A stretch of DNA of 64,000 nucleotides. Source: Epiperipatus broadwayi. Lineage: Eukaryota; Onychophora; Udeonychophora; Euonychophora; Peripatidae. Within the stretch, counting starts at the first letter, position 1. Every line of letters begins with the position of its first letter. The notes under the pieces are model-generated. The model searched no databases, had not been told where the DNA came from, and was given only the letters and a program-made list of their open reading frames with translations. The stretch is from the NCBI GenBank assembly GCA_028023455.1, contig JAQFVV010006246.1, positions 795,501 through 859,500 of the forward strand, written 5' to 3'. Positions 35,528 through 47,589 of the stretch are shown piece after piece. The position numbers and the translations under genes are program-made.

Positions 35528-36115
35528 CTAATAAAAGATAAAAAATAAAAAAATTAAAATTCTAACAGAATATAAAAATAATGAAGGAAGTGGAAAATTA
35601 TTACTTACCATTATAAATACAATAAAAAAATAAAATGTCATCATCATCATCATAGTACAGGTATATGTATATTATAAAAGTGGTGTATATGTATGAATCA
35701 TGAAAGTTCTGCTAATGGTTATGGGAAAACTCAAAAGCCTGTTAAACAAGATGCACTATTTTGATTTTAGACTTTGGATAAACCAACCTTGTTTATAACA
35801 TCATCATCATACTGAATAATCATTGCCAATACAGAAAACAATTTACAAATTTCTCATTTCAAGAGGCAGACAATGATTACTAAAAAGGTTCTATGGCAGA
35901 TATTTATATAAAAAATGTTTATATTCTACCTCTTCCAAGATACGTCTTCCAGAGAAGCATACCTGTTCATATATGCTAATATAAATATGCAAAATATTTC
36001 ATCATGCCAGATCTTGTTTACCAATTGGAAAAAGTAATCAGTAATGAAGCTGAAACAAAATTCTAATAAGGAAGGCAATCAGGCAGTCATATGCCTATAA
36101 AGTATAAAATGAAGT

Positions 36116-36225
36116 TAGTAAAAAAACAAGTTAATAAAACAACAAATAAAAACTAAATTAGTAAAACAAAAACAATGAAAACCATGTTAGTAAAACAAAA
36201 ATTAGTAAAAACAGAAAAAAATTAC
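36116..36225 (+). repeat. Imperfect short tandem repeat of ttagtaaaacaaaaa-like units
   Basis: About six degenerate units of 14-20 bp rich in gtaaaacaa and aaaaactaa. Low complexity, with no coding meaning. Confidence 0.55.
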
Positions 36226-36400
36226 TGCATTATATACAATCAATTTGCTAGAGAGGAATAAATTGTAAATAGTCTTGAATCAGTGTGTCAACCATTCATC
36301 CATTGTGCTGGTAGCTAAAACAAACCAACAAAAAAAAAAACAATAATAAAAACATTACCTTTCATATATGCTACCTATCACAGAGTAAAAAATCAGTCAG

Positions 36401-36832
36401 TCATTTTTCTTGAGTGGCATATTTATTAGTATTTCTTCGATAATAGTTGATAAAAGTTTTTTATCAAATAACATTAAAAAAAAATCTAAAATTGAATACT
36501 TACCTACTATAGAAAACTTCAAACCTGGAGTTTTAGTAAAATTCTCTACATTCACAGGTTTGCAGGTTACGTTCGGACACAGATTACTGTTACTAGATGA
36601 AGGGCCTGGCCGATTGATATTGTTGGGAACACTTGTTGACGGGCCTGGTGTATTGATATCATCCAGAAAAGCACTCATAGTTTTTTTTCTTTTTGGCTGG
36701 TAAAGGAGTTTCTTCTTCTGATGACGAAAAATATTCTTCAAGATCACTACAACTAACACTATCCTCGGAGTCAAAGGGCTTATATGGGACAAATTCATCA
36801 CCGCTGGAATAATCCGTATCAGAGGCCATCAT
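36401..36832 (-). pseudogene. piggyBac-type transposase, N-terminal fragment
   Basis: From ATG at 36832 the frame gives an acidic, Ser-rich start (DTDYSSGDEFVPY, DLEEYFSSSEEE) and a basic PAKK. It needs a one-base correction in an eight-A run near 36685 to continue as MSAFLDDINTPGPSTS. Then TPGLKFSIVGKYSILDFF and the following LF..LL..I match the entry to the piggyBac DDE domain (P-G-x-x-F, then DFF.LFF...LL..IV.ETN). A second frameshift near 36430 restores TNKYATQEK before TGA at 36401. The catalytic Asp residues lie downstream and are missing. Either a truncated transposon or the start of a domesticated gene that later decayed. The second fits the promoter-like sequence upstream less certainly. 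Confidence 0.7.
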
Positions 36833-36956
36833 GTCCCGTTCATTTATTTTGCGTACTTTTGTTTCCGTTAATCTAACAAATTGTGAAAAAAAATTTTAAA
36901 AAAATTGACCTTATTCGCAAAAAAATTAATAAAAATTTTATTTTTTAACGTACAGA

Positions 36957-37114
36957 AAAATGGCGACTACCTACGAAAAGAGGAAAAAACGACGAAGAGA
37001 ATTATGGTATAGGCGCATGCGTAGTCCTTATAGTTTTTCCGTAATTTCAAACAGAAAAACGAACTTCAACAAACGAACATTAACGAGCGCAATCGTCGCC
37101 GACAAACCGGAAGT
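36957..37114 (-). promoter_or_regulatory. CpG-rich TATA-less promoter-like islet (ETS, NRF1, YY1 motifs)
   Basis: About 160 bp with some 17 CpGs in a region otherwise nearly CpG-free. It contains ACCGGAAGT (37106-37114, ETS family), GCGCATGCG (37013-37021, NRF1 half-sites) and AAAATGGCG (36957-36965, reverse complement of a YY1 core). The three together are typical of broadly active host promoters. Read toward the minus strand they precede a splice acceptor (ctttttttt-type tract then cacaatttgttag, exon start 36872) 40 bp before the piggyBac ATG. A plus-strand ATG inside YY1 opens a 56-codon basic frame of unknown meaning. Confidence 0.5.
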
Positions 37115-38573
37115 AGTTAAATCAAGATAATTTTTCCTTGAAAAATTAGTGGAATTTTTATTACTTAGTATATTTATCTTTCCTTTTTCTTTTAAAACTC
37201 TTTGTGAATTTTATTCCTCTCAACATGGCAATCCATATATGTGTAGCAATATTTAAGCAGCTGGAGTATATTCCAACATTGTAAACATTATTATAACGAC
37301 GATATTTCTTAATAAAAATTTACAATAAATATTTATGTCCTTCCATTCTGATCGGCAAAGAATGATGTGATTATCAATATTAGAACAAATTTATTGAATT
37401 ATCTTTAGCATTTTAATTAATTGGTAATTGATTATTTTTCCATTACATAAGTTCCCGCTATCAAATTTAGCAGACAATAGAGAATAAAATCGCAAATATT
37501 TTCATGTTTACTTTATTAAAAGTTAGATGATTTAAAAAAAAAAGACTTTGTAATTTATTTGCTATATCTATCATATATAACACCTGTTTTTAGTATTATC
37601 TCCAATTATTATTATTATTATTTTTTCTTGATATTTTAATTTACAAGCACATAACATCATTCTGCTATATAATAAGAAGGTGCCAAATTCACACACTATC
37701 AACTTCTTAGTTTATGAATAAATAATTTGTGTGTTATTTTTAAAGAAGAAATTTTAAATATATAAATAATATAAGAGTAAAAGCTTACTTCTTCTTGAAA
37801 TTTCCTGAGTTTGAAATAAGATTTATGAGAAACAGTTAGAATGCATAAGGTTTCCATCTCTCCTTCTGTATAACTTTTTAGAATTACCAATCAATAGAAG
37901 ACTGGTGTTTAAATGACTGCAAGATTTTAGATTTTCTATTCAGACATCTGTAGATAACAAGATCTTATACTTTACTTCAATTAAATTTCAGAATTTTCTA
38001 ATATTTGTTTTTTTTTTCTTATTCTAAATCAGACTGGAATTCTGTAGTTACTTAGTTCTTGTATTCTTAATTAGTCCACCCCCCTAAAGCTCTGTTAAAA
38101 CATATATAGCTTTTATTATATTGCACTCTGGGAGTGAATTAGCCAATGATTTTGGTATGCATAATTAGTATTACCCTCTCTGGTTTCATTTTTAATAACA
38201 ATCCATTATTATTTAAGACAGCTTTGTGTTTAGTACTAAAAAATATGCTTAAGTAATTTACTATAATAATTGATTTTACAAGATTTATAAATTTGATTTA
38301 ATTGTTTATTTCTTTCAATTGCTATTCAAAACTAATAAAATAGCAGCGTATTTATCTACCAAATAATAATAATACTTTTAAATTGTTATTTTAGTTTGGT
38401 CAGAGCCTAGACTGGGTTTGAAATCTAATCTCCACTTAAGCAAATTTTCCAGCATTCAAAACAATCTTTATTGAAAGCCACTTTTGTAAAATTTTAACAC
38501 CAGATATATTATCGTTTAAAATTTTGGGATTATTTAATCCAGGGTCCTAAATAAAAGGTCACAATATACATAT

Positions 38574-40406
38574 TGTAACAGTTTGCTACCTGTGCATAAC
38601 ACATATATAGATGGTATACATTTATTACATATTTAAAAATCTAAGTTTCTGCTCTTTTTTATTTAAACAAAAATTATGATGTGAACATACATATATAGTT
38701 AGTTCTACAATGTACTCTTATCACTCGCCCAGCATATTTGTGGACGACAATTTGACTCCAAGCGCCAATCGTATTTACTAGTAAATAAGAATTATGCTGG
38801 GAGAGAACAAGTATCTATTTCTAATAGATAGAGCTTATACCTCTGGCTAGCTCTCTCAGGGGTAGTGGTCATTGACCATGGGAAAAAGGTGGGAGAACAG
38901 ATCAAGTGTGCATGGAGCACATAAACAATTCATTTTACTTTTCTACTTTTATTCTTAATACTACTCTCTAATTGTACTATGTAATCTAGGCTTTTTAAGA
39001 AATTAACATTGAACACACACAATTATACTTAAAACACTAACTTAATATTTATTAATAAAAAAAATAATAAAACAAAATAGAATCCCATAATTGGATATTG
39101 GTTTGTGCTCGAATACTTGAATGATATGCATGCAAATACACACTCGCATAAGTTCATAAATGTAACAAAAAACATACATATCATAGCATATAAAGTACAT
39201 GCAATCAGTCATTATCCGGTCTATTCATTCATATAGTTATATAGGGCATTATTCCAGATGTCTCTTTATTTACTCTTAGCCCATATGCATTATTATTTTA
39301 CTGAAATGTGTTCTCATTCAAGAGGTGACTAGTATTTACGAAAATATTTGAGTTACCTTACTTTATCTCACCTGGGTGTAGATAAAGGGTAATTTTCACT
39401 GGCTTCATGCTGCGATGTAGTGAATAAGTGATTTCTTTCTTTTTGTAGTCTTCCATGGATTCCATAAGGCACAATCAATGGCGTTCGGTGAATGTTGTTC
39501 TTTCTGTAATTTAGGAAGGGCTTTGCACCTACATGGACAGCAACCGTAGTACCTCCACAGGATGGATGGCAGAGCCTGATCCATTCTGGTCCTTTACCCC
39601 AGCCTGTTCATGGTTGACCAAGATATATAATTTTTAACTAATTTTCCTTCGATCCTGCTCATGGCAGTGACAGTTCTAGAATCCCACTTCAAAGTTCAGC
39701 TTTGAAACTCTAATTAAAAATGCTATTGTTCTCTTTTTTTTAATGAAACCACATGGTTTGCCCGCAGAAAACCTTTCAATAACTTTTCTTTTTTTTCTTT
39801 CTATATGTTCAGGAATTTCAATTATACCTTGAGATCCACATTTATTGTCTTTTATTTATAACATTTTCATTTTTATTTGTAACATTTTCTTTTCTATTGA
39901 AACGGCTTTGTTTCGAGATAGCGATGTACACATTTTTGAATTCATTATTTTCAATTAACATATCTTTTGGAATTTATGCCTTTCGTCATCCATCTTGGAA
40001 TAAATTTCTTTTTAAATTAAAATAGCTTTATTCCTTGAGATAGCGATCTATAACTTTTCTGGTTCTTTCTTTGCCATTAACTTATCTTTTTTTGTAAATT
40101 CTTTCCTTAGTCATCCATCTTTGAATCAATTTCTTTTTATGAATCTATTACATTTATTCACCCATGCAGTAATATAAATACATGCACCAATAAACAAAAT
40201 ATAAGAGCACAAACCATATAACCCCTCTTCCCTCTTATGTTTCAATCTTTTTTTTATTTACCTGTTTAAAATATATACACACACACATACAAAACAACAA
40301 TGAAAAAAAATAATTTAACTTAATAATACTTTTGATTGAGTATATATATATGCTTGCTGGTATCATCCTATGCCTTAGAACAGGGTTTGAATCCAGCCCT
40401 GTTATA
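38574..40406 (-). repeat. 3' LTR of the gag-only element (1833 bp)
   Basis: About 95-97 percent identical by eye to 44879-46710 along its whole length. It contains pyrimidine-rich stretches and a block related to the old LTR-like piece at 18.0 kb. The short reading frames in it are not genes. Confidence 0.9.
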
Positions 40407-41393
40407 ATACCCCCTCTTCAAAAACCTTTAAATACCGTTTTAGTATTTAAATGGCTTACTCTTAAACCATAAAATATTTCTGAATAGCAAGTAATCCGAA
40501 AGAAAACACACACACATATAAAATAATAAAAAAAAAAATACACATCTTCTTGAATCGATTTGCTTTGCCTTTCCCCCTGCAACTTTTGAACCAAAGAGTA
40601 AAACGACCAACAACCCAACGATATACAATGAATCTGACCACCACTCATGCGCACACTGCCTGCGATGCGCAACATATAGCTAACCCCCATTCTGACTGGA
40701 TTTGATTACACGACCCCCCCAAAAAATTATATATATAAAAAAAATTGTTTTTTTTTTTAAATGGACTTTTCTCACTGCACTCTGCTGCTTCCGAGTCTTA
40801 GGAGTGTAGATAGTTAGAATGATACTCGGCTCTTATTTTGAGCCTTCAGGTTCAGTATAGGTTGCTCTAGACCTTGCTCACTTCTGGAGTCTTACAGGTG
40901 AGACTGTATGTGAATGCCATGCTCACTTTGGAGTCTTGTCGGCTTGAATTAACAGACTTTTAGCGTCTGCATTCTACGTTAGATATGTCAACCATGTCAG
41001 AAATAGCAGCAGCCACACACAGTGTGCAACACACAATGTGATCAATCCAGCAGCCAAACTCACCACCCACTGACAGAATTGCGAGATTGCTTATCTAACT
41101 CTCTAAGCTTACACGCACAACACAAAAGAAATAAAAAGAATTCTACTTTTCTCTTTTGCTCAATTTCATATAAAATCCCCTATAATAATATTATAAATAT
41201 TAACCCACCACCTAGCAATAATGATAAAAACAAAGAAGGAAAAAAAAATTTCCAAAATCAGCATCCATTTTTGTGATTTGTTTATTTGCCCTCTTTTGGC
41301 ATTGGTGAATTTGAACCCTTTCCTTGACCATAATTTGGCTTTCTCGGTGGTCTCCACTCTTCACAATCATACTGCCATTTTGTTCAAGTACTA

Positions 41394-42352
41394 CTATCTC
41401 CTCTTTTGGGATCCAGTGGGTTCCAATCTGACCTCTGTTCTCTTTCCCCAAATCTGACAACTCGTGCTCACGTCTTGATCCATCGGCCTGTCATAATCAT
41501 AGGCACTCATATCTATTGCCTCTAGTACCTCGGCCTTTTCCTCAATTGATGCTTTCCTCATCCTGAACATCATTTGCTTCACTTTCATCAGCAGATTATG
41601 CCTTACAATTCATATAATATTACTTTCAGTTAAGTTGCATGCGTCTACTGTCTGCAGCTTCGCCACCTGCCGATAAAAAAATTGGGAATAGCTTTCTTGG
41701 CCCCCTTCCCTATATTTCTCTTGCATAACCCAATATCTGGTTAACTCCTGATGATCCTCGGACCAAAAAATACCTCTCACCTCTTTCTGATATTCTTCGA
41801 CAGTTGTGGGATGTTGCAATAATGAATCCTACCAGATCTGCGGGTTTTCAGTTAAATGGCTGGAAGCGATCGCAATTTTGCTTTCTTCATCCATTCGGTT
41901 GATACTGAAGTATCTCCTCAAGCTCTGCAGGTGCTCTATGGCAGCTTCTCCCATTTGGCCAGAGAATGGCTGAATCTTTAGAAATTGGTTGACGTTGGCC
42001 TGCACAGTCACATATTTCATGGTAGTTTCCCATGTTTCTGCTACCTTTACCTTATCTCCCTTCTTTTTTTCTCTTCACACTCATTCTGATTTTCTCCTAC
42101 TCTCTTTTTACTAGACTCTTTGTCTTTATCTATAATTTCTTCCTCAACTGGCTCTTCCTCACTCTCTTTCCTTATACACTTATCTGCTTTCCTTTCTAAT
42201 TTCCTTTCTAACTCTTGAAATTCTTTCTCAATCCTTTCCTTGAATTCCTGAAATCTCCTTTCTATTCTTTCCATAATAATTTCGATTATGCTCAATTCTC
42301 TCTCCTTTTCTTCCTTCTGCTGATCCATTTTTTTCTTTGATCTTGTTATCAT
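41394..42352 (-). pseudogene. Retrotransposon gag (coiled coil plus capsid-like region)
   Basis: The frame from 42352 starts MITRSKKKMDQQKEEKEREL and runs into a strongly charged heptad region (IERRFQEFKERIEKEFQEL), a coiled coil of about 60 residues. A frameshift in an A-rich run near 42070 leads to the second frame, 42020-41394. This has NQFLKIQPFSGQMGEAAIEH, LQSLRRYFSINRMDEESKI, NPQIW, TVEEYQKEVRGIFW and YREGGQESYSQFFYRQVAKL, which is the pattern of retrotransposon Gag capsid regions. It is interrupted in frame by TAG (41829) and TGA (41610). No zinc knuckle is seen and no pol follows. It would have formed the particle shell while enzymes came from elsewhere. Confidence 0.7.
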
Positions 42353-42749
42353 TCGCTTTATTTTACTCTATTTTTAGATATCTATCACTATTTCTAATAA
42401 TGATTAATTATAATGATTTTATATTACTATTTTTATATCAGATGCACCAGACCTGCTTTCCATCCCTGAAGTACTGTGTCCTCTGTCTAATTTCTCTATC
42501 TAGCCCCTTTCAACCCTATTCCTTAATCTCTTTCTTTATATTTCACCGAGACTATTAGTATTTCATGTTAATTCGCCTATTAAACTAAAATAGTAACTTA
42601 TTCAAAATGAATCCACAGATTTCTAGCACTAGCTGTATATTATAATATGCCCTTTCATGAGTAAAACTATTCAACAAATATTAATCTCATAATCGCATAC
42701 ACATATATAAAATGGATCAACAAAAAAAATTCAGATGTATTGTTTAGAT

Positions 42750-44373
42750 CAGTGTTTCCCAACCTGTGGTACGCATACCACTGGTGGTATGCGAGTTGCT
42801 GGTTGGTGGTACATGAAAAATAATCAATAATGGCGAACATAAAAAAAAAATTAAATCATAAAAATATAGAAACGTTTTTCCTATAATTCATAAAAATTAT
42901 TTTAATTAATAATATTATACAGCAAAGTTGTTAATATGTACAGTCGATAACGATCTTTAATGTTAATGATAAAATTGATAGTATGATTAAGAAATTAAAT
43001 TTTTGGAAACAGTAATATATATAAGTATCGAAAACAATCAACTGGAAGTAATCGAAACTCTAAATATTTTTTGTTTGAAAATAAGGTTAGTCTGTCTCAA
43101 GATATATGAGAAAATATAATAGCACATTTAACAGGATTAAAATTATCTTTCATGGAATATTTTCCAAAACTCGAAAACACAAATGATAATTGGATTTCAA
43201 ACCCCTTCTATGCAGAAAATTAGAGAAAAAGCTACATTATTATCAATAAAGGATAAATAAAATTTAATAGAATTATCATGTGACAGAACTTTACAAGTAG
43301 AATTCAAACGACATAATCTAATTAATTTTTGGTTAAACATTAAAGAATATGAACAACTTTCTGAGAAAGCTCTTAAATTATTATTACCGTTTTCTAATAC
43401 AGAATTAGTAGGAAGAGCTTTTTCTTCATATATTTTTTTAAAAAATAAGTATCTAAACAGATTGAACGCAGCTGTAGACTTAAGGGTATACCTCACATCT
43501 TTTGAACCAAATTTCAAAAAATTATGTTGTTCGAAACAACACAAAGATCTCATTAAATTTATTTTATAAAAATATTTGATTATGATAAGAAAATATACTG
43601 ATTGGTTTTTTATAATTTTGTGTTTTTATTAAAACCATTTATTAGTAAACGAAATATGACAAAATAGTAGATAAATAATGAGTCGGATCAAGGCAAATCA
43701 ATCTAAATTATTTAATTTGAAAGAATGTATCAGAAAAGGATCATACCCAGAAATTCGACTCTCATTAATTCTTTATCATCTATTGTGGATTACTACATGT
43801 AAGCTAGTATTTAATCATCAAAATTTTAATCCTATTAACTTCATGCTGAACAATATAAAGAAAACAAGAACAAGAGATAGCCTGATAACCCCTGAGGTTA
43901 TTTTTACCATGACTTGAGACATGCTGGATTTATCCTCTCCATGACCCAACCAACAGCAAGATGCTATGAAAAAGAGAAAACAGACTCAAATTCGGGAAAA
44001 TCAAATGAAGGAATGAGAAAACACTTTGAACAAAATATGTACCAAATAACCTTTAATGTAATAATGTAATCTTTAATAAATTATTTTGGAAAAAATATGA
44101 AACTTTGAACAAACACATACATATAAATATGTTACAGTGAGTTTATAATTTCAGAGAGTTTATAATCTGGTGTGACATTTAGGTGCGTTTCAATGTAATT
44201 TGTCTCATTATGAGATGTGAATACATACATGGTCACCCTATAATATTTATAATGGAAATAAAATAACACACAATAACAAATTTCATGAAATACAATCATT
44301 TCTACCAAGTGGTACAATTTAGCGTGATGTACTACCATGTGATACGTGAGCCAAAAAAGGTTGGGAAATGCTG
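42750..44373 (+). mobile_element. hAT DNA transposon, internally deleted
   Basis: The 1624-bp element begins CAGTGTTTCCCAACC and ends GGTTGGGAAATGCTG, imperfect terminal inverted repeats of the hAT type, and is flanked by an exact 8-bp duplication GTTTAGAT (42742-42749 and 44374-44381), the size hAT transposases make. Sub-terminal ggtggtac and gtggtaca motifs recur at both ends. Only the C-terminal part of the transposase remains. It sits in the interior of the gag-only element and therefore arrived later. Confidence 0.92.
43080..43569 (+). pseudogene. hAT transposase, C-terminal dimerisation region (ZBED5/FAM200-like)
   Basis: The plus-strand frame, with two in-frame stops, reads NDNWISNPFYAEN, NLIELSCDRTLQVEF, NFWLNIKEYEQLSEKALKLL, LPFSNTELVGRAFSSY, NKYLNRLNAAVDLRVYLTS and ends KQHKDLIKFIL. 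This matches the hATC dimerisation module and its surroundings in the transposases from which ZBED5, FAM200 and SCAND3-type genes derive. The BED zinc finger and most of the catalytic region are missing, so this copy depends on enzymes supplied elsewhere. The 118-codon minus-strand frame across the same bases is its shadow. Confidence 0.82.
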
Positions 44374-44878
44374 GTTTAGATGTATATATATCAGAGTTCA
44401 TGTAAAAAGTAGTCAATACAGTGCTTTCCAAAGCCAATCACTCTCAATTATATCAAATTAAAAATTACAAAAGTTTTATTTATTCACCTTTTCACTTGTA
44501 AATGTCAAAAGCAGTCAAATATTTAATATAATAAGAAAAACCTTAAACAGAAAATATAACTCGAATATTTTCACTGCAAATCAAAACACTAAAATTTCCA
44601 CGGAATGTTCAATACATAAACATATACACCAACATATTAATCCGAATGTGCTTTTATCCTGAGTAATTTTAATATAAAGTAAAATTGCCAGCAATAATTC
44701 ATCTATACAAGCTATATTTTATAGCTCTTTTTTAAAAAAAATAAATACTGCATATGTGTGTATAACACTATATAAAGCAAAACTCCATAGTAAACTGTAC
44801 TAACTGTTTTATTTAACTTATATTCTATTCCCTGCCCCTACTTTCCACTCTTTGAAAGCTCCTTCATTGGGTCGACAT

Positions 44879-46710
44879 TGTAACAGTTTGCTACCTGTGC
44901 ATAACACATATATAGGTGGTATACATTTATTACATATTTAAAAATCTAAGTTTCTGCTCTTTTTTATTTAAATGAAAATTATGATGCGAACATACATATA
45001 TAGTTAGTTCTGCAATGTACTCTTATCACTCGCCCAGCATATTTATGGATGTCAATTTGACTCCAAGCACCAATCCTATTTACGAGTAAATAAGAATTAT
45101 GCTGGGAGAGAATCAATATCTATTTCTAATAGATAGAGCTTATACCTCTGGCTAGCTCACTCAGGGGTACTGATCATTGACCGTGGGAAAGAGGTGAGAG
45201 AACAGATCAAGTGCGCACGGAGTGCATAAACGATTCATTTTACTTTTCTACTTTTATTCTTAATATTACTTTTTAATTGTACTATGTAATCTAGGCTTTT
45301 TAAGAAATTAACATTGAACACACACAATTATACTTAAAACACTAACTTAATATTTATTAATAAAAAATAATAATAATAAAACAAAATAGAATCCCATAAT
45401 TGGATATTGGTTTGTGCTTGAATACTTGAATGATATGCATGCAAATACACACTCGTATAAGTTCATAAATGTAACAAAAAACATATATGTCATAGCATAT
45501 AAAGTAAATGCAATCAGTCATTATCCGGTCTATTCATTCATATAGTTATATAGGGCATTATTCCAGATGTCTCTTTATTTACTCTTAGCTCTTATGCATT
45601 ATTATTTTACTGAAATGTGTTCTCATTCAAGAGGTGACTGGTATTTACGAAAATATTTGAGTTACCTTACTTTATCTCATCTGGGTGTAGATGAAGGGTA
45701 ATTTTCACTGGCTTCATGCTGCGATGTAGTGAATAAGTGATTTCTTTTTTTTTGTAGTCTTCCATGGATTCCGTAAGGCACAATCAATGGCGATCGATGA
45801 ATGTTGTCCTTTCTGTAATTTAGGAAGGGCTTCGCTCCTACATGGACAGCAACCATAGTACATCCACAGGATGGATGGCAGATCCCGGTTCGTTCTGGTC
45901 CTTTACCCCAGCCTGTTCATGGTTGACCAAGATATATAATTTTTAACTAATTTTTCTTCGATCCTGCTCGTGGCAGTCACAGTTCTAGAATCCCACTTCA
46001 AAATTCAGCTTTCAAACTCTAATTAAAAATGCTATTGTTCTCTTCTTTTTAATGAAACCATGTGGTTTGCCCACAGAAAACCTTTCAATAACTTTTCTTT
46101 TTTTTCTTTCTATATGTTCAGGAATTTCAATTATATCTTGAGATCCACATTCATTGTCTTTTATTTATAACATTTTCATTTTTATTTGTAACATTTTATT
46201 TTCTAATTAAATGGCTTTGTCTCAAGATAGTGATCTACACATTTTTGATTTCATTATTTTCAATTAACATATCTTTTGGAATTTATGCCTTTCGTCGTCC
46301 ATCTTGGAATCAATTTCTTAATTAAAATAGCGTTATTCCTTGAGATAGCGATCTATAACTTTTCTGGTTCTTTCTTTGCCATTAACTTATCTTTTTTTGT
46401 AAATTCTTTCCTTAGTCGTCCATCTTGGAATCAATTTCTTTTTATGAATCTATTACATTTATTCACCCATGCAGCAATATAAATACATGCACCAATAAAC
46501 AAAATATAAGAGCACAAGCCATATAACCCCCCATCCCTCTTATGTTTCAATCTATTTTTATTTACCTGTTTAAAATATATACACACACGCATACAAAACA
46601 ACAACAAAAAAAATTTTTTTAACTTAATATTACTTTTGATTGAGTACATATATACGCTCTCTGGTATTGTCCTATGCCTTAGAACAGGGTTTGAACCCAG
46701 CCCTGTTATA
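44879..46710 (-). repeat. 5' LTR of the gag-only element (1832 bp)
   Basis: Same sequence and orientation as 38574-40406 with scattered substitutions. The outer edge runs directly into an (AT)n stretch at 46711. Confidence 0.9.
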
Positions 46711-47589
46711 ATATATATATTATCAAAATATTTAGCTTATTTTGATTAAATAAAATTATTGATTATATATGTTGTTTAAATTAATCAAGGATACATCTAG
46801 GATAATTAATAGTTTATTTTCTTTTACACTCAATATATATATGCAATATCCATAACAATCTTATGTAAAATATTTATATTATCATGGCCCCACTTAACTG
46901 TGTAAATGTGTAATGAAATAAAAAAGACAACAATGAGAGAGGCTTTATTACATGCCCAAATTTTGGATGCAAAATCGTAATGGTAAAAAATGAAGAAGAT
47001 ATCAGAGACTTCATATGCCCAAGCTCTGAGTGTTAAATCTATACTTGGTATAAAATGACAACATAAAAATTTCTCTTATTAATGTTCCAAGTCTTTGACC
47101 AAACTAAATTTGTAACAGTATAAAATGAAGAAAGATTTATTGAATCTTTTATTATAATATAATACTAACAATGAATACTAAAATCTTTAATGCAATAATT
47201 TGAACATACAGGCAGTTTATTTTTATATATCCTATGAATTGTAAAATCTATAATAGTATTAACTGTACAATACCAAATCCATAATAATGTAAATAGGCTA
47301 AGTAAAATTAATAGTGCTGTATAAGTTAAGTAAACCAAATGTGTAAAGGGAAAATGAGCAAAGATTAAGCCAACATTATTGACAAAACAATCCAAAATTA
47401 ATATTGGAATAACATTTAAAATTTATTAATAATGTTTATATACAAAATAAATATTAACAAGATTGGATTCCAATATTGTATATACAATATAGATTAATAT
47501 ATTTGAAAACTTATGACAGATATATAAATTAATAGTTCATGTTATTCATTCATAAATAACCTTTTTATTACTATCTGGTAAGTTTATAC

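Larger units (their letters stand above)
38574..46710 (-). mobile_element. Gag-only LTR retrotransposon (non-autonomous), invaded by a hAT element
   Basis: Two direct repeats of 1833 and 1832 bp (plus-strand ends TGTAACAG and CTGTTATA) flank 4472 bp. Subtracting the nested hAT element and its duplication leaves about 2.84 kb of true interior holding only a minus-strand gag. I find no protease, RT, RNase H or integrase motifs. A purine tract (gaagaggggg, complement of 40410-40419) precedes the 3' LTR on the minus strand. ATAT on both sides may be a 4-bp target duplication, but the flanks are AT-rich. No convincing tRNA primer site follows the 5' LTR (the sequence there is ATGTCGACCCAATG). This matches the TR-GAG concept described in plants. 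Confidence 0.8.

Noticed and set aside
36498-36515. Strong splice-donor string (GTAGGTAAGTATT) inside the piggyBac fragment
   Set aside because: Reading straight through gives the conserved piggyBac GLKFSIVG..S.LDFF sequence, so the string is coding rather than a used donor.
36960-37130. 56-codon basic plus-strand frame starting at the YY1-like ATGGCG
   Set aside because: It overlaps a cluster of promoter motifs and shows no similarity that I recognise. The ATG is part of the motif.
40418-40690. Overlapping minus-strand frames (60-90 codons) between gag and the 3' LTR, considered as an integrase C-terminus
   Set aside because: No integrase or chromodomain residues could be identified in any of the three frames.
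43197-43553. 118-codon minus-strand frame
   Set aside because: Antisense of the hAT transposase C-terminus, whose plus-strand reading has clear family motifs.
43678-43917. 79-codon plus-strand frame inside the hAT element
   Set aside because: It lies after the transposase stop, in non-coding element sequence, with no recognisable similarity.
46276-46649. Frames within the 5' LTR of the gag-only element
   Set aside because: The other LTR copy does not keep them open, so they are not under coding constraint.
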